NCBI GenBank assembly: GCA_016838945.1
Contig: JADLKP010000103.1
Location: 1 to 7,540, forward strand
DNA from: Methanobrevibacter sp.
GTDB lineage: Archaea; Methanobacteriota; Methanobacteria; Methanobacteriales; Methanobacteriaceae
Direction of reading: 5' to 3'
DNA: 7,540 nucleotides
The position numbers were made by a program, and so were the translations under genes. This document shows positions 1-4,093 of this stretch, one piece after another (position 1 is the stretch's first letter; each line of letters starts with the position of its first letter). The notes beneath the pieces were generated by a model that had not been told where the DNA came from, searched no databases, and saw nothing but the letters and a program-made list of their open reading frames with translations.

Positions 1-251
1 TAATAATGTAGTTAATAATGAATTAATTTTTTTCAATTAATTAATATTGTAATTATAATAATATCATTTTTATATGATTTTAGTATCCACATTATAATAT
101 CTTTATCATAATATATAAATTATTTTATTTTTTATAAAATAGATATAATTTTTAGATATTTTTAGTTTTATTAGAAATTTTATTGAGCTTTGGGGGATAT
201 GATTTTTTACTTTTTAGAAAATTTTATTAGATATCTTTTAGATAATTTAAC

Positions 252-260
252 ATATATATT
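252..260 (+). promoter_or_regulatory. Candidate TATA box of the RraA-like gene
   Basis: The sequence CATATATATT at 251-260 is a TATA-like element. Archaeal transcription usually starts about 25 nt downstream, here near 280. That would leave a leader of about 20 nt that still contains the ribosome binding site at 293-298. The surrounding DNA is so A/T-rich that other boxes are possible. Confidence 0.45.
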
Positions 261-292
261 AAAAAAAATTATTCGATTATTTCATATTTAAA

Positions 293-298
293 GAGGTG
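293..298 (+). promoter_or_regulatory. Ribosome binding site that fixes the TTG start of the RraA-like gene
   Basis: GAGGTG matches the core of the archaeal Shine-Dalgarno sequence AGGAGGTGATC. It lies 5 nt before TTG at 304. No ATG is available nearby in frame, so this site decides in favour of the TTG start. Aligned to the full consensus, 2 nt separate its end from the start codon. The two minus-strand genes with a recognisable site show the same geometry. Confidence 0.85.
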
Positions 299-303
299 TT
301 AAA

Positions 304-1038
304 TTGGCTAAAGTCACTCCTAAAACTTTATTGAATAAATCATCCAAAGTGATTGACTTGGATGATGTTGATATTTCAAAATATAATTTTTCAATAGAAG
401 ATTTGGACAATAAAAAAAGCAAAAGTCATGATTTGCTGAAAAAGATCTTGGACTCAAGTTCAGCATGTCAGGTATCAGATGCCTATGCATCAGTATCTGG
501 AAGGTCAGGTGTAATTGCAGGATTGAAATCTATGAATGGCAATAAGGTCTATGGTAAGATATTCACTGCAAAGACCAATACTGATGATTGGGGAACTTCT
601 CTAATGGCTATGGATAATGCTGAGGAAGGAGAAGTCTTATTCATCTACACTTATGGCAAGCCAGCTTCAGTCTGGGGAGAATTGGCTTCAACCTGTGCAG
701 GTGAGAAAGGAATTGCTGGAACCGTTTTATACGGTTGGGCAAGGGATATGGATGCACTTGTAGATTTGGATTATCCAGTATTTGCTCTTGACTATCTTCC
801 AAATGCAGGAAAAGCATTAGGTCTCGGTGAAATCAATGTCGATTTGGAAATCGATGATGACATCATAAGGTCAGGAGACTTTGTATTTGGGGATCAAAAT
901 GGTGTAGTGGTGATTCCTAAGGAACTGTTCCATGAAACCATGGTGGCAACCTTTAACGTAAAGGTAAAGGAAAGCCATATCATAAAAGAATTGAAAAAAG
1001 GCAGATTATTGTCTGAAATTATTGGTTTGAATAGGTAA
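304..1038 (+). CDS. RraA-like family protein
   Basis: The 244-aa product belongs to the RraA / HMG-aldolase-like superfamily. Some members are divalent-metal aldolases or oxaloacetate decarboxylases; others inhibit RNase E in bacteria. Residues 1-45 are a polar N-terminal extension, and the RraA-like domain covers roughly 46-235. Visible landmarks are G125-E126, the G-x-V-x-x-G-x-x-R-D stretch ending at Arg147-Asp148 (substrate and metal positions of the aldolases), and a GD-x(4)-D-x-x-GVVVIP segment near 191-205. The Asp usually found five residues before that Asp (G-x-V-x-D-G-x-x-R-D) is Tyr143, so activity cannot be assumed. The start is TTG at 304, supported by GAGGTG at 293-298. The gene appears monocistronic and faces the Sir2 gene. 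Archaea such as this have no menaquinone pathway, so a 'MenG' label would be wrong. The true substrate is unknown. Confidence 0.8.
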   Translation: MAKVTPKTLLNKSSKVIDLDDVDISKYNFSIEDLDNKKSKSHDLLKKILDSSSACQVSDAYASVSGRSGVIAGLKSMNGNKVYGKIFTAKTNTDDWGTSLMAMDNAEEGEVLFIYTYGKPASVWGELASTCAGEKGIAGTVLYGWARDMDALVDLDYPVFALDYLPNAGKALGLGEINVDLEIDDDIIRSGDFVFGDQNGVVVIPKELFHETMVATFNVKVKESHIIKELKKGRLLSEIIGLNR

Positions 1039-1044
1039 TTGCTC

Positions 1045-1050
1045 TTTTTT
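1045..1050 (+). terminator. Oligo-T terminator candidate after the RraA-like gene
   Basis: A run of six T residues begins 7 nt after the stop codon, and the T-rich tandem repeat array follows it. Archaeal RNA polymerase terminates at U-tracts without needing a hairpin, so this run and the array together are plausible terminators for plus-strand transcription. Confidence 0.5.
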
Positions 1051-1071
1051 CACACCTATTCTTTATTAATC

Positions 1072-1192
1072 TATTTTATTTTTATTCTATTTTTATTTTA
1101 TTTTTATTTTATTTTTATTTTATTTTTATTTTATTTTTATTTTATTTTTATTCTATTTTTATTTTATTTTTATTTTATTTTTATTTTATTTT
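1072..1192. repeat. 11-bp tandem repeat array, 11 copies
   Basis: Eleven consecutive units of TATTTTATTTT occupy 121 bp. Nine are identical. Units 2 (1083-1093) and 8 (1149-1159) have a C at position 5 (TATTCTATTTT). These variants lie exactly six units (66 bp) apart, which suggests duplication of a block. The array fills the convergent gap between the RraA-like and Sir2 genes and overlaps the last codons and stop of the Sir2 gene (stop at 1181-1183). It is a simple A/T minisatellite, probably prone to copy-number change. It is T-rich on the plus strand only. Confidence 0.95.
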
Positions 1193-1909
1193 TATCTGAT
1201 CTAAAGTTTCACCAATAGCTTCATTTATGACTAAGCTTGCTAAACTGTCATAAGGTGTTTCACTTTTGTTTATCAAGACCAGTTTTGACCCATTGAAGTA
1301 ATTTATCAAACCTGCAGCAGGATAAACTACAAGGGAGGTTCCTCCAATTATTAAAGTGTCTGCATTTGATATGTAGTTTACTGAGGAGTTCAAGACCTCA
1401 TTGTTTAAAGGCTCTTCATAAAGAACGACATCTGGCTTGACGATTCCTCCGCATTCGCATCTTGGAATTCCATCACTGTTTAGGATATAATCCAAGCCAT
1501 ACTCTTCATGACAGAATTCGCAGTAGTTTCTATGGATGCTTCCATGAAGCTCTAAAACATTTTTGCTTCCTGCCTTTTGGTGCAATCCATCAATATTTTG
1601 AGTGATCACTGCCTTCAGTTTTCCTGCCTTTTCAAGTTCTGCCAACTTCAAATGGGCGGGATTTGGCTCAGCATCCTTAAAGACTAGGTTTTCCTTATAA
1701 TATCTAAAGAATTCTTCTGTATTGCTAAGGTAATAGCTATGGGAAACCAATTGTTCTGGACTTGCACCATACTTTTCAAGGCTTTTGAAGATTCCGCTTT
1801 CAGATCTGAAATCAGGTATTCCACTTTCAGTTGAAACTCCTGCTCCTCCAAAGAAGACTATATTGTCTGAGTAGTCTATAATCTTTTGCAATTCTTTTAT
1901 ATTTGACAT
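1181..1909 (-). CDS. cobB: Sir2-family NAD-dependent protein deacylase
   Basis: The 242-aa protein is a full-length sirtuin. It removes acetyl or other acyl groups from lysines using NAD+, giving nicotinamide and O-acyl-ADP-ribose. Motifs in order: GAGVST at 22-27 and GIPDFR at 30-35 (NAD binding), QNID at 104-107, catalytic His122 in LHGS, a zinc site of Cys130, Cys133, Cys151 and Cys153, and GTSL at 190-193 of the Rossmann core. The sequence resembles the Thermotoga-type prokaryotic sirtuins (class U). The Tyr-x-x-Arg pair of desuccinylases is not evident after the GIPDFR motif. Likely archaeal substrates are chromatin proteins or acetyl-CoA synthetase, but nothing here tells which. The ATG follows an in-frame stop by seven codons, so the start is nearly forced. 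It has no clear Shine-Dalgarno sequence. The last residues (Lys-Ile-Lys) and the stop are written by the tandem repeat. Confidence 0.95.
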   Translation of the reverse strand: MSNIKELQKIIDYSDNIVFFGGAGVSTESGIPDFRSESGIFKSLEKYGASPEQLVSHSYYLSNTEEFFRYYKENLVFKDAEPNPAHLKLAELEKAGKLKAVITQNIDGLHQKAGSKNVLELHGSIHRNYCEFCHEEYGLDYILNSDGIPRCECGGIVKPDVVLYEEPLNNEVLNSSVNYISNADTLIIGGTSLVVYPAAGLINYFNGSKLVLINKSETPYDSLASLVINEAIGETLDQIKIK

Positions 1910-1955
1910 ATGATTATTTATTTCATAACTTCAATAAATGATTTTCTTTAGGAAT

Positions 1956-1965
1956 ATTTATATAT
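1956..1965 (-). promoter_or_regulatory. Candidate Sir2 promoter TATA box (possibly bidirectional)
   Basis: On the minus strand the sequence reads ATATATAAAT, which would place the transcript start near 1930 and give a leader of about 20 nt. On the plus strand the same bases read ATTTATATAT, a good TATA box in the opposite direction, so transcription could go either way. A near-perfect 14-bp palindrome with core GTTAAC (1980-1993, one mismatched pair) lies 15 bp further upstream of the Sir2 gene and could be an operator. Confidence 0.45.
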
Positions 1966-2211
1966 GAATGTGTACAATAATTGGTTAACTAATCACTGTA
2001 TAATTTTTCCACATATGATTTAAAATTTTTATCACTATTTTGAGTGAATATCAAATCTAATGGTTTTTTGTTTATTTTCAATAGTAACGAATATTTTTTA
2101 TTCAATCAAAGAAATTTTAGCATATAACAGTTCATTGGTTTTTTAGGTATGCTTAATCAATTGTTTTATTCATTAAGGACAAAACTTTGAGTATTAATAA
2201 GTATTTTTATT

Positions 2212-2235
2212 AGGATTTTTTAGAAATCCTTTTTA
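2212..2235 (+). terminator. Hairpin followed by T-run, terminator-like
   Basis: AGGATTT (2212-2218) and AAATCCT (2224-2230) form a perfect 7-bp stem with a 5-nt loop. The run of T residues that ends the stem continues to 2234. A further T7 tract lies at 2244-2250. This resembles a terminator for plus-strand transcription, yet no annotated gene lies upstream on that strand. It may be accidental in DNA this rich in A and T. Confidence 0.3.
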
Positions 2236-2264
2236 ATAAGAAATTTTTTTATATATAAAGGCAT

Positions 2265-2279
2265 CGAAACATTTATATA
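2265..2279 (+). promoter_or_regulatory. Gar1 (and Gar1-TFB) promoter: BRE plus TATA box
   Basis: CGAAACA followed by TTTATATA (2272-2279) is a close match to the archaeal BRE/box A arrangement, with a purine-rich element directly upstream of the TATA box. Initiation would be expected near 2304, leaving about 29 nt before the Gar1 ATG. This is the clearest promoter in the window. It may also serve TFB, since the gap between the two genes has no equally good box. Confidence 0.7.
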
Positions 2280-2332
2280 CTATAATGTCATTATATTATG
2301 TTGTACTACTGTTTATTTTAAGTTGATTTTTT

Positions 2333-2698
2333 ATGAAATTTTTAGGAAATATTTCACACCTTGCTAATTCTGGAAAGCTCATTGTCAAAACCACCAAAAC
2401 TCCACCAGCTGGAGCTTTCGTTTTTACAAATGATAAGCAGAAAATAGGTAAGGTCTATTCTATTTTTGGCCCCGTAAAAAATCCATATGTTTCTGTAAAC
2501 ATTTTTAGGTCAGTGAATAGGAGGGACCTTGAAAGCAGAAGTGGAGAAAAGCTATTTGTTTCCACTAAAAGTGAAATGGAAAAATTAAGCAAAAAAGGGA
2601 AAGGCAATAGGAATTCAAAATCCAGAAAGAATTCCAAATCAAATTCCAAAAATCCTAAAAATAGAAAATCCAATTCTAGAAAGAGAAGAAAACAATAG
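2333..2698 (+). CDS. gar1: H/ACA RNA-protein complex component Gar1
   Basis: The 121-aa product is archaeal Gar1, a small beta-barrel protein that binds Cbf5 in the H/ACA guide ribonucleoprotein. It helps substrate turnover during pseudouridylation of rRNA. The Gar1/Naf1 domain covers about residues 1-78. It includes the conserved stretch KIGKVYSIFGPVKNPYVSV (37-55) with the typical G-K-V-x(3)-F-G-P core. Residues 79-121 form a disordered, highly basic tail of Lys, Arg, Ser and Asn. This stands in place of the Gly-Arg-rich tails of eukaryotic Gar1 and probably contacts RNA. The ATG at 2333 lies 54 nt after a strong TATA box. Its Shine-Dalgarno sequence is weak (TTGAT at 2324-2328). It sits directly upstream of TFB on the same strand, an arrangement I know from other euryarchaea, so co-transcription is likely. 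Confidence 0.92.
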   Translation: MKFLGNISHLANSGKLIVKTTKTPPAGAFVFTNDKQKIGKVYSIFGPVKNPYVSVNIFRSVNRRDLESRSGEKLFVSTKSEMEKLSKKGKGNRNSKSRKNSKSNSKNPKNRKSNSRKRRKQ

Positions 2699-2713
2699 TA
2701 AAAATCAAATAGC

Positions 2714-2828
2714 TTATTCTCTATTTTTAGAGAATAATAAATTAATAAAAAATTTATTCTCGATTTTCTTTTTTAGAGGGTAATAATCAATAAAAACTTA
2801 TTCTCTATTGTTTTTTAGAGAAGAATAA
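2714..2828. repeat. Three imperfect copies of an inverted repeat between gar1 and tfb
   Basis: Copy 1 (2714-2737) is a perfect 10-bp dyad: TTATTCTCTA, a TTTT loop, TAGAGAATAA. Copy 2 (2754-2786) and copy 3 (2798-2828) begin with the same TTATTCTC and keep a right arm of the type TAGAG...AATAA, with small insertions and wobble changes. Their starts are 40 and 44 bp apart. Copies 2 and 3 carry T6 tracts in the loop. They lie in the 165-bp gap before TFB, so they would be in its leader RNA if the two genes are co-transcribed. They could act as operators, RNA hairpins or attenuating U-tract terminators. Confidence 0.85.
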
Positions 2829-2850
2829 ATTAATTATCAAATTAACTAAT

Positions 2851-2866
2851 AGGAGAGATTAACACG
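2851..2866 (+). promoter_or_regulatory. TFB ribosome binding site and putative ACG start codon
   Basis: AGGAG at 2851-2855 matches the first five bases of the Shine-Dalgarno consensus AGGAGGTGATC. Extending the alignment puts the end of the consensus at 2861 and a start codon, after 2 nt, at 2864. That codon is ACG and is in frame with TFB. The same 2-nt offset is seen for the starts at 304, 6136 (-) and 7367 (-). The only other near-cognate choice after the site, ATT at 2858, begins just 2 nt after AGGAG, which is too close. Confidence 0.6.
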
Positions 2867-3853
2867 AAAGAAGGATTATCTGAGGAAGTTCTTCAAAATT
2901 CCAAAAGAACTTCAAGAAGAAGACAAAAAGATGACTCTGAAGCAGAAAAACAAACTGTATGTCCTCAATGTGGATCTACAGATTTAATTGGAGATTACGA
3001 AAGAGCAGAAGTCGTTTGTGCTAACTGTGGATTAGTTATTGATGAAAACCTTGTAGATATGGGTCCTGAATGGAGAGCATTTGACCATGAACAAAGAGAC
3101 AAACGTACAAGAGTAGGTGCTCCTATTACTTACACTATTCACGATAAAGGTTTAAGTACTATGATCGATTGGAGGAATAAGGACATCTATGGTAGAGATA
3201 TTCCTGCAAGAAACAGAGCTCAATGGTACCGTTTAAGAAAATGGCAAAGAAAAATCAGAATTTCCGGTGCTACTGAACGTAACTTGGCTTTCGCATTAAG
3301 TGAATTAGACAGAGACTCTTCAAGATTAGGTCTTCCAAGAAGTGTAAGGGAAGCTGCTTCCGTTGTTTACAGAAGTGCAGTGGAAAACAAGCTTATCCGT
3401 GGAAGAAGTATTGAAGGTGTTGTGGCTGCTTCATTATATGCAGCTTGTAGAAGATGCAAAGTGCCTCGTACTTTAGATGAGATTGCTGAAGTTTCAAGAG
3501 TAAGTAAAAAAGAAGTTGGAAGAACTTACAGATTCTTGACAAGAGAATTGAACATTAAGTTACCTCCTACATCCCCAGTCGACTACGTTCCAAGATTTGC
3601 AAGTGAACTTGGTTTGTCTGGTGAAGTACAATCCCGATCCATAGAAATCATTGAAAAGGCAATGGAAAAAGGATTAACTTCAGGTAGAGGCCCAACTGGT
3701 GTAGCTGCAGCTGCATTATACATTGCATCTGTTTTATTAGGTGAAAGAAAAACCCAAAGGGATGTTGCAGATGTTGCAGGTGTAACTGAAGTAACTATCC
3801 GTAACAGATACAAAGAACTTACTGAACAGTTGGAAATGGGCGTAACTTTATAG
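2864..3853 (+). CDS. tfb: Transcription initiation factor B (TFB/TFIIB) with apparent non-AUG start
   Basis: TFB binds the TBP-TATA complex and the BRE, recruits RNA polymerase and helps open the promoter. Counting from the ACG at 2864 the protein has 329 residues, typical for the family. The N-terminal zinc ribbon uses Cys33, Cys36, Cys52 and Cys55. The B-reader/linker region follows at about 66-115. Two cyclin folds cover about 130-220 and 225-320, the second with the BRE-recognition helix-turn-helix near TQRDVADVAGVTEVTIRNRY. The frame is open back to a TAA at 2843-2845 but contains no ATG, GTG or TTG before Met66 (3059). Starting at Met66 would delete the zinc ribbon, so the real start must lie upstream. 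ACG at 2864 fits the AGGAG at 2851; ATT at 2858 is a weaker alternative. It follows Gar1 on the same strand. Strong terminators follow it. Codons such as CGT and GGT suggest high expression. Confidence 0.95.
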   Translation, partial: TKEGLSEEVLQNSKRTSRRRQKDDSEAEKQTVCPQCGSTDLIGDYERAEVVCANCGLVIDENLVDMGPEWRAFDHEQRDKRTRVGAPITYTIHDKGLSTMIDWRNKDIYGRDIPARNRAQWYRLRKWQRKIRISGATERNLAFALSELDRDSSRLGLPRSVREAASVVYRSAVENKLIRGRSIEGVVAASLYAACRRCKVPRTLDEIAEVSRVSKKEVGRTYRFLTRELNIKLPPTSPVDYVPRFASELGLSGEVQSRSIEIIEKAMEKGLTSGRGPTGVAAAALYIASVLLGERKTQRDVADVAGVTEVTIRNRYKELTEQLEMGVTL

Positions 3854-3859
3854 CCAAGC

Positions 3860-3899
3860 TTTTTGGCCTTCGGCCAAAAACCTTGACCAAAATTTTTTT
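3860..3899 (+). terminator. Intrinsic-type terminator of tfb
   Basis: Six nucleotides after the TFB stop, TTTTTGGCC (3860-3868) and GGCCAAAAA (3872-3880) form a perfect 9-bp stem closed by a 3-nt loop. A T7 run follows at 3893-3899. The hairpin and U-tract should end the gar1-tfb transcript. Confidence 0.75.
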
Positions 3900-4001
3900 A
3901 ATAGTTGGGAGTATTTGCTCTTAATTATTATCTTTTTTTATCTCATTTTATTTAATTCGTATTTTATCGAACTATTAAAAATATTATGTTCTTTTGTCTG
4001 T

Positions 4002-4048
4002 AAAAAATATAAAAAATAATTTCATGTAAAGTCATGCAATTACATGAA
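4002..4048 (-). terminator. Terminator of the glycosyltransferase gene
   Basis: TTCATGTAA (4021-4029) and TTACATGAA (4040-4048) form a perfect 9-bp stem with a 10-nt loop. Read on the minus strand it is followed by two T6 tracts (complements of 4011-4016 and 4002-4007). It lies 46 bp past the stop of the glycosyltransferase gene and faces the TFB terminator. The 240-bp gap 3854-4093 otherwise holds only AT-rich sequence. Confidence 0.7.
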
Positions 4049-4093
4049 GTAAAAAAATTAATAATTTTAAAAAAGAAAAATAAAACTTATTTT

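Larger units (their letters stand above)
1..303. other. AT-rich intergenic leader with no convincing gene
   Basis: This stretch is very A/T-rich and precedes the RraA-like gene. I see no tRNA, no conserved RNA fold and no substantial ORF. Its only assignable elements are the TATA-like box and the ribosome binding site described separately. A 30-codon ORF at 199-291 exists but is not called as a gene. Confidence 0.7.
1910..2332. other. 423-bp AT-rich divergent intergenic region
   Basis: The region separates the divergent Sir2 and Gar1 genes. It holds the two promoters and a small hairpin at 2212-2230. I see no tRNA, no rRNA and no ORF with coding character. The middle part (about 2000-2210) is A/T-rich DNA with nothing I can assign. 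A small RNA cannot be excluded. Confidence 0.6.

Noticed and set aside
1..60. AATTAATT repeats near the left edge as a possible operator
   Set aside because: AATTAATT is self-palindromic and expected by chance in DNA of this composition.
1072..1192. CRISPR-like array
   Set aside because: The units are 11 bp with no spacers between them, so this is a simple tandem repeat.
2455..2673. Minus-strand 72-codon ORF opposite Gar1
   Set aside because: It is a Phe/Leu-rich mirror of the Lys/Asn-rich Gar1 tail and has no ribosome binding site.
3583..3813. Minus-strand ORF inside TFB
   Set aside because: It lies opposite a highly conserved coding sequence and shows no family resemblance.
3059..3853. 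TFB starting at the first ATG (Met, 3059), giving 264 residues
   Set aside because: The frame upstream encodes an intact zinc ribbon with all four cysteines, and no ribosome binding site precedes 3059. The shorter form would lack a domain essential for the factor.
2858..3853. TFB starting at ATT (2858)
   Set aside because: ATT is a recognised rare initiator, but it begins 2 nt after AGGAG, too close for that site to serve it. ACG at 2864 fits better. It remains the second choice.
3865..3875. UUCG tetraloop in the TFB terminator
   Set aside because: Although TTCG is present, closing it as a tetraloop creates a C-C mismatch. The perfect 9-bp stem leaves a 3-nt loop TTC instead.
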